Shown here one piece after another: positions 1 to 5,620 of a DNA stretch of 5,728 bases. The notes under the pieces are model-generated. The model saw only the letters and a list, made by a program, of their open reading frames with translations. It had not been told where the DNA came from and made no database searches. The position numbers were made by a program, and so were the translations under genes. This DNA is from an uncultured Sphingomonadales bacterium (lineage in GTDB: Bacteria > Pseudomonadota > Alphaproteobacteria > Sphingomonadales > Sphingomonadaceae), in NCBI GenBank assembly GCA_903911985.1, contig CAIWFP010000238.1, positions 1-5,728 of the forward strand, in the 5' to 3' direction. Each line of letters begins with the position of its first letter. The stretch's first letter is position 1.

Positions 1-1791
1 CGGCGCGCCATTCGCATCGCGATTGAAGTGCAGCCCCTGCATCGCCATGCGCGCGCACCAGAAGAACAGAATGTCGAAGCCCGAGATCAGCAGATCGTTG
101 GGGTAGTGGCGCTGATAGAGCGCGGCGTTCTCGTCCGGCCAGCCGAGGGTGGCGAAGGGCCACAGGGCGGAGGAGAACCAGGTGTCGAGGACGTCAGGAT
201 CGCGGCGAAGTGCGTAAACGCCTTCCCCCCGCAATCCGCCGTCGGCCAATTCCTTGTCAAAGTGAATTTCATCCGGTGAAACGCCGTAATGTTTGGCGGC
301 AATCAGGCGGGCTTCGTCTTCATCAATGGCTACAACACGGTAATCTTCATTCCACGATGACATGGATGCGAGGCGGGCTTCACCGGTGGCGGCGGCGTCC
401 TTGCTGGGCCCATACCACGCCGGTATCCGATGCCCCCACCACAGCTGGCGGCTCACGCACCAAGGCTGGATATTCTCCATCCAGTTGAAGAAGGTCTTTT
501 CCCAAGCTTTGGGCACGATCTCGATGGCGCCGGAGCGCACCGCCTCTATCGGGGCCTTGGCGAGTTCGGCGGCGTTCACATACCACTGGTCGGTCAGCCA
601 TGGTTCGATCACCACGCCGCCCCGGTCGCCATAGGGGGTCTGGATGGTGCGGGCTTCGGCGTCGAGGTAGGTCACCTCGGGCTCCTCGCCGTCTTTGGCC
701 TTGCCCTTCACCGGGTGCAGCACGAGCAGCTCTGCCGCCTTCAGTTGCTCCACCACTTGGCTGCGCGCGGCGAAGCGTTCCAGCCCCACGAATTCCGCCG
801 GAATGAGGCCATCGCTGACCTGCACGACATTGGCTTCGGCATCGAACATGTTGAGCATTTCGGCGGGTTTGAACCCTGCGCGTTTGCCAACTTCAAAGTC
901 GTTGAAATCATGCCCTGGCGTGATCTTCACCGCGCCAGAGCCCAGCGCCGGATCGGCGTGCTCGTCGGCCACGATGGGAATGCGCCGCCCGGTGATGGGC
1001 AGGGTGATGAATTTGCCGACGACGCTGGCGTAACGTTCGTCCTCGGGGTTCACCGCCACGGCCATATCGGCCAGCATGGTTTCCGGGCGGGTGGTGGCGA
1101 CGATGATGTGGTCGCGACCGTCTGCCAATAGCGCGCCATCAGCGAGGGGATAGCGGAAATGCCAGAAGCTGCCCGCCACCTCGCGGGTCTCCACCTCAAG
1201 GTCGGAGATGGCGGTCTTCAGCTTCGGATCCCAGTTGACCAGCCGCTTGTCGCGATAGATCAGGCCTTCGTTGTAGAGATCGACAAACACCTTCACCACC
1301 GCTTCGGTGAAATGCGGGTCCATGGTGAATTGCTCGCGGCTCCAGTCCATCGAGCAACCCAGCCGCCGCAGCTGGCTGGTGATGGTGCCGCCGCTCTCCG
1401 CCTTCCATTCCCACACCTTGTCGACAAAGGCCTCGCGCGAATAGTTGGTGCGCTTGTCGCCCTTGGCCTCCAGCTGCCGCTCCACCACCATCTGCGTGGC
1501 GATGCCGGCGTGGTCGGTGCCGACCACCCAGAGAGCGTCCTTGCCGCGCAGCCGTTCGTAGCGGATGACAATATCCTGCAGCGTATTGTCCAGCGCGTGG
1601 CCGACATGGAGGCTGCCTGTCACATTTGGCGGCGGGTTGACGATGGTGAAGGGGGTGGCATCGGGCCGATCCGGGCGGAACAACCCGCCCTGTTCCCAAT
1701 GTGCATACCATTTGGCCTCGATCGCGGCGGGATCGAAGGTCTTGTCGAGTTGCGGAGGGCTGTTTTGCTCAGGGCTGGTCGTCTCGGTCAT
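1..1791 (-). CDS. valS: Valyl-tRNA synthetase, N-terminal 597 residues (3' end outside window)
   Basis: Cytoplasmic class I aminoacyl-tRNA synthetase that charges tRNA-Val with valine and edits mischarged threonine. The frame is open from ATG at 1791 to base 1. The N-terminus (KTFDPAAIEAKWYAHWEQGG) is typical of ValS. The class I HIGH motif is HVGH at residues 62-65, inside PPPNVTGSLHVGHA. GTDHAGIATQ starts at 91. The CP1 editing domain shows TTRPET (233-238) and GSGAVKITPGHDFND (284-298). The catalytic core resumes with CVSRQLWWGHRIPAWYG (445-461), DTWFSSALWPFATLGWP from 536 and FDILFFW (572-578). The KMSKS loop, anticodon-binding domain and C-terminal coiled coil lie beyond the left edge, so this is truncation by the window and not a pseudogene. 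Residues 461-531 form a connector that looks longer than in E. coli ValS and is AT-richer than its surroundings. The start codon has no well-spaced Shine-Dalgarno of its own. The gene is divergent from the mla operon. Confidence 0.97.
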   Translation of the reverse strand, partial: MTETTSPEQNSPPQLDKTFDPAAIEAKWYAHWEQGGLFRPDRPDATPFTIVNPPPNVTGSLHVGHALDNTLQDIVIRYERLRGKDALWVVGTDHAGIATQMVVERQLEAKGDKRTNYSREAFVDKVWEWKAESGGTITSQLRRLGCSMDWSREQFTMDPHFTEAVVKVFVDLYNEGLIYRDKRLVNWDPKLKTAISDLEVETREVAGSFWHFRYPLADGALLADGRDHIIVATTRPETMLADMAVAVNPEDERYASVVGKFITLPITGRRIPIVADEHADPALGSGAVKITPGHDFNDFEVGKRAGFKPAEMLNMFDAEANVVQVSDGLIPAEFVGLERFAARSQVVEQLKAAELLVLHPVKGKAKDGEEPEVTYLDAEARTIQTPYGDRGGVVIEPWLTDQWYVNAAELAKAPIEAVRSGAIEIVPKAWEKTFFNWMENIQPWCVSRQLWWGHRIPAWYGPSKDAAATGEARLASMSSWNEDYRVVAIDEDEARLIAAKHYGVSPDEIHFDKELADGGLRGEGVYALRRDPDVLDTWFSSALWPFATLGWPDENAALYQRHYPNDLLISGFDILFFWCARMAMQGLHFNRDANGAP

Positions 1792-1802
1792 GCAGCGCGC
1801 AT
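1788..1802 (-). other. Possible four-codon leader ORF (MRAA) overlapping the valS start
   Basis: On the minus strand ATG at 1802 opens a reading frame Met-Arg-Ala-Ala-stop whose TGA (1790-1788) overlaps the valS ATG (1791-1789) as ATGA. An AAGGGGG stretch (1815-1809) lies 6 nt before this ATG, a good spacing, but 17 nt before the valS ATG, which is too far. Translational coupling from the mini-ORF into valS is possible. It may equally be chance, since ATGs are easily found near starts and four codons carry no coding signal. Confidence 0.25.
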
Positions 1803-1949
1803 AGCCCGCCCCCTTGCGCCCGCGCAAGGCCCACAGAGCGGTTGGTGCAGGGGTTTGGGCACTTCCGGGGCAGGATAGCTGCCAGCAGAGCGTCCAAACC
1901 ACGACCGATGCTTGCCCGCCGCCGCGTTTTCCCGCAGAAGTCGGCGGGT
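1792..1949. promoter_or_regulatory. Divergent intergenic region between valS and the mla operon
   Basis: These 158 bp must hold the transcription start signals for valS (leftward) and, unless the operon is read from elsewhere, for mlaE (rightward). I find no convincing -35/-10 pair on either strand. The best leftward candidate is TTGGAC (1897-1892) and TATCCT (1877-1872), but the spacer is only 14 bp. Just before mlaE there is only a weak purine run (agaag, 1936-1940), 9 nt from the ATG. Confidence 0.4.
1812..1829. repeat. Perfect 8-bp inverted repeat upstream of valS
   Basis: On the plus strand ccttgcgc and gcgcaagg are exact reverse complements separated by two bases. Read on the minus strand, the 3' arm (GCGCAAGG) runs straight into the G-rich Shine-Dalgarno-like stretch before valS. 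It could therefore be an operator palindrome or, in mRNA, a short hairpin with an effective loop of about 4 nt that partly hides the ribosome site. The symmetry is visible directly; any regulatory role is inference. Confidence 0.5.
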
Positions 1950-3086
1950 ATGGAGCAAGAGCCAACCTTTACCCTGCGCGCCGACGCTGATGGCGCACAG
2001 ACACTGGTGCTGTCGGGCGCGTTGCTGGTGTCCGGCATCGCCGGGCTGGATCGCGATCTGCGCGCGCTGGAGGAGGCTGGGGAAACGCGTGTGGCCGCCA
2101 TCGATCTGGCCGGTGTTGACGAGATCGACACCGCCGGGGCATGGCTGATATGCCGCCTGGCGCGGGGCTGGGGGGCAACCATTACCGGCGCCTCGGAGAA
2201 GCCCGCAAGGCTGATCGCGGCGGTGCGCGCGACCATGCCGGCCACCGTGCCCGAACCATCCCCGGCGCCAGAGCATCTGCCGCCCGCCTTTGCCCTGCTG
2301 GATGAATTGGGCCGCGATGTGACGGGCGCGGGGCATGGCGCGGTGAATGTGCTGGGCTTTTTTGGCGCGCTGATGGTGGCGGCTGGCGCCATGCTGCGTC
2401 ACCCCCGGCGCTTTCGCCTCAAGGCGCTGGTGCATCAGATGGAGCTGGTGGGGGTCAATTCGCTGCTGATCATCGGCTTGATGAGCTTTCTTATCGGCGT
2501 CGTTATCGCCCAGCAGGGCGCGGTGCAGCTTCAGCAATTCGGGGCCGAGATCTATACCATCAACCTGACCGGGCGCCTCTCCATGCGCGAGCTGGGGGTG
2601 TTGATGACCGCGATCATGGTGGCGGGGCGTTCGGGCAGCGCCTTTGCCGCGCAGCTGGGCACGATGAAGCTGACCGAGGAGATCGACGCCATGCGCATCA
2701 TCGGTGTCTCGCCGATGGAGGCTCTGGTGCTGCCCCGCGTGCTGGCGTCGGTGTTGATGCTGCCGCTGCTGGGGTTCTATTCGGCGGTCATCGCGATTAT
2801 CGGCGGGGCGACCGTGGGCAATTTCGCGCTCGATATCCCCTTTTTCACCTTCCTTACCCGCATCAAGGAGGTGTTGCCGATGAATGACCTGTGGGTCGGC
2901 CTGATCAAGGGGCCGGTGTTCGGGCTGATTGTCGGCATGGCAGGGTGCTATCAGGGGCTGCAGGTGACGGGCAATTCCGAGGAGGTGGGGCGGCGCACGA
3001 CGCAGGCGGTGGTGCAGGCCATCTTCGCGGTTATTGTGCTGGACGCGTTTTTCGCGGTGTTTTTCACCGCTGTCGGCTGGAAATGA
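1950..3086 (+). CDS. mlaE: Mla-type ABC transporter permease with fused N-terminal STAS (MlaB-like) domain
   Basis: Inner-membrane permease of an MCE-type lipid transporter, 378 residues against about 260 for E. coli MlaE. The excess is an N-terminal STAS domain (roughly residues 8-95) with the typical strand-loop DLAGVDEIDTAG (52-63); Thr61 sits where STAS proteins carry the conserved Ser/Thr. In E. coli this role belongs to a separate protein, MlaB. A Pro/Ala-rich linker (about 95-110) follows. The permease part has an interfacial helix near VNVLGFFGALMVAAGAM, then hydrophobic segments at VNSLLIIGLMSFLIGVVIAQ, ELGVLMTAIMVAG, VLASVLMLPLLGFYSAVIAI, LWVGLIKGPVFGLIVGMAG and IFAVIVLDAFFAVFF. The MlaE-family cytoplasmic motif EEIDAMRIIGVSPMEALVLP starts at 243. 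The ATG at 1950 is chosen because the STAS fold begins directly after it; the upstream in-frame ATG at 1908 would add 14 residues and has no Shine-Dalgarno. First gene of the operon; its TGA overlaps mlaF as ATGA. Confidence 0.93.
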   Translation: MEQEPTFTLRADADGAQTLVLSGALLVSGIAGLDRDLRALEEAGETRVAAIDLAGVDEIDTAGAWLICRLARGWGATITGASEKPARLIAAVRATMPATVPEPSPAPEHLPPAFALLDELGRDVTGAGHGAVNVLGFFGALMVAAGAMLRHPRRFRLKALVHQMELVGVNSLLIIGLMSFLIGVVIAQQGAVQLQQFGAEIYTINLTGRLSMRELGVLMTAIMVAGRSGSAFAAQLGTMKLTEEIDAMRIIGVSPMEALVLPRVLASVLMLPLLGFYSAVIAIIGGATVGNFALDIPFFTFLTRIKEVLPMNDLWVGLIKGPVFGLIVGMAGCYQGLQVTGNSEEVGRRTTQAVVQAIFAVIVLDAFFAVFFTAVGWK

Positions 3087-4024
3087 GCGGGGTGGAGATG
3101 ACACAATCCCCCCCGTCCGAGACGCCGCCAGAGGTGCCAATTATCATTGCGGGGCTGGTCAACGCCTTCGGGCCGCACAAGGTGCACGACGGCCTGTCGC
3201 TCACCGTGCGGCGCGGCGAGATTCTCGGCGTCGTGGGCGGCTCGGGCACCGGCAAATCGGTGCTGATGCGCTCGATCATCGGGTTGCAGCACCCGCAGGC
3301 GGGGCAGATCACCGTGCTGGGCCACGGCATGGCCGGCGGCGATGACGAGGAACAGGCGCAGCCGCAGATTGGCGAGGGCGCGGGTGCCATTGGCGGGGCG
3401 GATCTGCGCTCGCGCTGGGGGGTGCTGTTTCAGGGCGGGGCGCTGTTTTCCACCCTCACCGTGGCCGAGAATATCGAGGTGCCGCTGAAGGAATTCTACC
3501 CCGCCCTCTCGCCCGCCCTCGCGCGCGAGATCGCCGGGCTGAAGGTGGCGCTCTCTGGCCTTCCGCCCGAGACTTGTGACAAATATCCCTCGGAACTGTC
3601 GGGCGGGATGAAGAAACGCGCGGCGCTGGCAAGGGCGCTGGCGCTCGACCCGGAACTGCTGTTCCTCGATGAACCGACCGCCGGGCTGGATCCCATCGCG
3701 GCCGCCGCCTTCGATCACCTCATCCGCGAGCTGACCGACACGCTGGGCCTCACCGTATTCCTCATCACCCATGATCTCGACACGCTGCATGCCATTTGCG
3801 ACCGGGTGGCGGTGCTGGCCGACGGGGGGGTGATCGCCATCGGCACGATTCCGGAGCTGCTGGCCAGCGACCATCCCTGGATACAGACCTATTTCAACGG
3901 CCCGCGTGGCCGGGCGGCGATGGACAATTACGGGGCTAGCGGGCACGGTGCCAGGGAGCACGGTGCCAGGGAGCACGGTGTTAGCGGGTTCGGGGCTAGC
4001 GGGCACGGGGCGAGCGGGGCATAA
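3083..4024 (+). CDS. mlaF: Mla-type ABC transporter ATP-binding protein with repetitive C-terminal tail
   Basis: Cytoplasmic ATPase that drives the MlaE permease, 313 residues against about 269 in E. coli MlaF. All nucleotide-binding motifs are intact: Walker A GGSGTGKS (52-59), Q-loop Gln117 in LFQGGALF, signature LSGGMKKR (172-179), Walker B LLFLD with catalytic Glu197 in LDEPTAGLDP, and H-loop His230. The family C-terminal region with YFNGPRGRAA is present. Two additions stand out: a Gly/Asp/Glu-rich stretch at about 84-106 between Walker A and the Q-loop, and a 30-residue tail of six pentapeptides (284-313) encoded by a tandem repeat. The start is uncertain. ATG 3083 overlaps the mlaE stop (ATGA) but has a poor ribosome site; ATG 3098 (Met6) has GGGG 5 nt upstream. 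Both suggest translational coupling to mlaE. The gene ends 7 nt before mlaD. Confidence 0.95.
   Translation: MSGVEMTQSPPSETPPEVPIIIAGLVNAFGPHKVHDGLSLTVRRGEILGVVGGSGTGKSVLMRSIIGLQHPQAGQITVLGHGMAGGDDEEQAQPQIGEGAGAIGGADLRSRWGVLFQGGALFSTLTVAENIEVPLKEFYPALSPALAREIAGLKVALSGLPPETCDKYPSELSGGMKKRAALARALALDPELLFLDEPTAGLDPIAAAAFDHLIRELTDTLGLTVFLITHDLDTLHAICDRVAVLADGGVIAIGTIPELLASDHPWIQTYFNGPRGRAAMDNYGASGHGAREHGAREHGVSGFGASGHGASGA
3932..4021 (+). repeat. Six-unit 15-bp in-frame tandem repeat at the 3' end of mlaF
   Basis: Six contiguous 15-bp units fill the last 90 coding bases of mlaF, directly before the TAA. Unit 1 (3932-3946) and unit 5 (3992-4006) are identical: ggggctagcgggcac. Units 2 and 3 (3947-3976) are identical: ggtgccagggagcac. 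Unit 4 is ggtgttagcgggttc and unit 6 is ggggcgagcggggca. They encode GASGH, GAREH, GAREH, GVSGF, GASGH, GASGA. Because the unit is a multiple of three, gain or loss of copies would change only tail length. The pattern of identical and diverged units fits slippage or unequal recombination. Confidence 0.93.
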
Positions 4025-4028
4025 GGGA
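4023..4028 (+). promoter_or_regulatory. Ribosome binding site of mlaD
   Basis: The sequence aaggga ends 3 nt before the ATG at 4032 and overlaps the mlaF TAA stop. It supports the 4032 start over the in-frame ATG at 3906, which would read the repeat in a second frame and add 42 residues before the normal METRANYV start. It also suggests that ribosomes ending mlaF reinitiate on mlaD. Confidence 0.6.
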
Positions 4029-4031
4029 TTT

Positions 4032-4967
4032 ATGGAGACACGCGCCAATTATGTCTGGGTGGGGGCGGCGACGCTGGTGCTGTTGGCGCTGGTGGCGGGC
4101 TTTGCCGTGTGGATCGCCCGGCTCGACCGGGGGCAGCGCGACACTTACGACATCTATTTCCTGCAATCGGTCGATGGGCTGACGCGCGGGGCGGAGGTAT
4201 CCTATGCCGGGGTTCCGGCGGGGCAGGTCAGCCAGATCGAGGTCTGGCCGCAGGACCCCAGCGTGGTGCGGGTGCGCATTGCGGTGGATCACAAGATCCC
4301 CATTCTGGTGGGCACCACCGCCACGATTCAGGGCAGCTTCACCGGCCTGTCGACCATCCAGCTTTCCGGCGGCAAGAATGGCGCGCCGCCGATAACCGCG
4401 CCGGGGCCCGATGGCGAGCCGGTCATCCCGCCGATGCGTTCGGGGCTGGGGGCGCTGCTGACCAGCGCGCCGATCCTGATGGACCATCTCACCACGCTCT
4501 CGCTGCGGCTGAACGAGGTGTTTTCGGCGCAGAATCAGCGGGCGATCAGCGGCATTCTGGCCAATACCAACCAGTTCACCGGCACGCTGGCCAAATCCTC
4601 GCCGCAAATGGCCAAGACGGTGGCCGATCTGGACGCGACCCTGCTGCAGGCCGACCAGACGCTGGCCGAATTCCAGAAGGTGGCCACCTCCGCCAACAAG
4701 GCGCTGGATCCGGGTGGGAGCGGGCTTGTCCGCCAGCTCGCCGATACGCTGAAATCCGCCAAGGCCGCCGCCGATAGCCTGCACGCCACGCTGGGTGATG
4801 CCCAGCCTGCCGCCCATCAGTTCAGCCAATCCACCCTGCCCGAGGCGGAGGCCGAGCTGCGCGAGCTCAAGGCCACGACGCGGGCCCTGCGCGAGCTGAC
4901 CGAGCGGATCAACGAGCAGGGCCTTGGCGCCGTGGGCGGGCAGAAGCTGCCGGAGTATCATCCATGA
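4032..4967 (+). CDS. mlaD: MCE-family substrate-binding protein of the Mla transporter, membrane-anchored
   Basis: Periplasmic lipid-binding component, 311 residues. It starts METRANYVWVGA, the usual opening of alphaproteobacterial MCE proteins, followed by one transmembrane helix (about 8-29). The MCE domain covers about 39-115, with the family pattern GAEVSYAGVPAGQV (53-66), the segment VRVRIAVDHKIPIL (79-92) and GSFTGLSTIQLSGG (101-114). In characterised relatives this domain forms a hexameric ring with a hydrophobic pore. The remaining ~195 residues are mostly Ala/Leu/Gln-rich helix with heptad-like spacing, ending in ELRELKATTRALRELTERI and a short tail. E. coli MlaD is much shorter (about 183 residues); the long helical C-terminus resembles LinM/Mce-type proteins and could lengthen the periplasmic channel. 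Its TGA overlaps the next ATG (ATGA at 4964). Confidence 0.94.
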   Translation: METRANYVWVGAATLVLLALVAGFAVWIARLDRGQRDTYDIYFLQSVDGLTRGAEVSYAGVPAGQVSQIEVWPQDPSVVRVRIAVDHKIPILVGTTATIQGSFTGLSTIQLSGGKNGAPPITAPGPDGEPVIPPMRSGLGALLTSAPILMDHLTTLSLRLNEVFSAQNQRAISGILANTNQFTGTLAKSSPQMAKTVADLDATLLQADQTLAEFQKVATSANKALDPGGSGLVRQLADTLKSAKAAADSLHATLGDAQPAAHQFSQSTLPEAEAELRELKATTRALRELTERINEQGLGAVGGQKLPEYHP

Positions 4968-4989
4968 ACGGGCCGGTTAAAACAGGGGG
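4952..4989 (+). promoter_or_regulatory. Two candidate ribosome binding sites for the lipoprotein gene
   Basis: GGAG at 4952-4955, inside the end of mlaD, serves the ATG at 4964 with 8 nt spacing. AGGGGG at 4984-4989 serves the in-frame ATG at 4994 with 4 nt spacing. Both are usable, so the sequence alone does not decide the start; the encoded mature lipoprotein is the same either way. Confidence 0.45.
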
Positions 4990-5605
4990 CACCATGCGGC
5001 GGGCATTGACTTCGGGGGTGCTGGTCGCGGCGCTGACAACACTCTGCGCCGGCCTGTCGGGTTGCGTCGATCTGGGCGGCGGCAAGGCGCCCGGCCACCT
5101 TATCCGCCTCACGCCCGAGGCCAGCCTTCGGGCCGGGGCCGGGCAGAGCGGCGGCGTGCCCATCCTTGTTGCCGAGCCGGTGACCGATCGCGCGCTGGCG
5201 GTTAACCGGGTGGCGGTGCAGGTGGATGACACGCGGGTGGCCTATCTGCCCGATATCGCCTTTGTCGAGCCGCCCGCCCGCCTGTTTCGCGGCCTGCTGG
5301 CCGAGGCGCTGCGGGTGAGGGGTGCCGAAAAGGGCGGGGCGGTGGTGCTGGAGGATGACCAGCCCGCGCCGGTGGGTTCGCGGCGCCTGTCTGGCCGGTT
5401 GCTGGCCATGGGCTATGACGCGCGGGCCCATGCCGTTGTGGTGCGTTTCGAGGCGCTGTGGCAGGGGGCGGATGGCACCCTTTCCTCACGGCGCTTCGAG
5501 GTGATGGAGCCCGGTGTATCCCCCCATGCCGGGTCTGTGGCCCCGGCGCTGAACCGCGCGGCCAATGATGTCGCGGCGCAGGTTGCGGAGTGGGCGGGGA
5601 AATAG
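4964..5605 (+). CDS. ABC-type transport auxiliary lipoprotein (PqiC/LinN-like)
   Basis: Predicted lipoprotein of the ABC transport auxiliary family, 213 residues from ATG 4964 or 203 from ATG 4994. The signal peptide is MRRALTSGVLVAALTTLCAG followed by lipobox LSGC, so lipidation would fall on Cys34 (Cys24 from the second start). The mature part contains the family pattern NRVAVQVDDTRVAYLPDI then FVEPPARLFRGLLAEAL. Mature length is about 180 residues, normal for the family. Start choice: 4964 overlaps the mlaD stop and has GGAG 8 nt upstream; 4994 has AGGGGG 4 nt upstream and gives the more typical short, basic signal-peptide start. I report the longer form. As the last gene of the operon it matches the permease-ATPase-MCE-lipoprotein set of linKLMN, and probably connects the inner-membrane complex to the outer membrane or periplasm. 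Confidence 0.9.
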   Translation: MNGPVKTGGTMRRALTSGVLVAALTTLCAGLSGCVDLGGGKAPGHLIRLTPEASLRAGAGQSGGVPILVAEPVTDRALAVNRVAVQVDDTRVAYLPDIAFVEPPARLFRGLLAEALRVRGAEKGGAVVLEDDQPAPVGSRRLSGRLLAMGYDARAHAVVVRFEALWQGADGTLSSRRFEVMEPGVSPHAGSVAPALNRAANDVAAQVAEWAGK

Positions 5606-5620
5606 GTTTGTGCTGAAGCC
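5606..5620. other. Short convergent intergenic gap
   Basis: Fifteen bases separate the lipoprotein stop from the stop of the putative convergent gene. A perfect 5-bp stem with a 4-nt loop (gctga, agcc, tcagc at 5612-5625) spans its edge but is not followed by a T-run on either strand, so it is not a standard intrinsic terminator. Confidence 0.3.

Noticed and set aside
1..1791. valS as a truncated pseudogene
   Set aside because: The frame is open to the first base of the window with all expected motifs in order; the gene simply continues outside.
430..1878. Plus-strand frames of about 233 and 239 residues opposite valS
   Set aside because: valS is unambiguous on the other strand through this whole stretch; these frames are His/Gly/Ala-rich shadows.
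1701..1949. Upstream extension of mlaE to an ATG at 1701
   Set aside because: It would overlap the valS start antisense and add 83 residues without any domain before the STAS fold.
1788..3140. 450-residue minus-strand open frame opposite mlaE
   Set aside because: It is antisense to a fully recognisable STAS-MlaE protein. Its composition (His, Gln, Arg, Pro, Ala rich, no domain) is typical of antisense frames in GC-rich genes.
3932..4021. The 15-bp repeats as a CRISPR array
   Set aside because: The units are directly adjacent with no spacers and are read in frame as part of mlaF.
3906..4031. Upstream start for mlaD at 3906
   Set aside because: It would place a low-complexity repeat translation ahead of the normal METRANYV start; the ribosome site at 4023-4028 favours 4032.
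2951..4961. Long minus-strand frames (2951-4048 and 3996-4961) opposite mlaF and mlaD
   Set aside because: They mirror genes with intact motifs, lack recognisable domains, and arise from the same GC-driven lack of stops.
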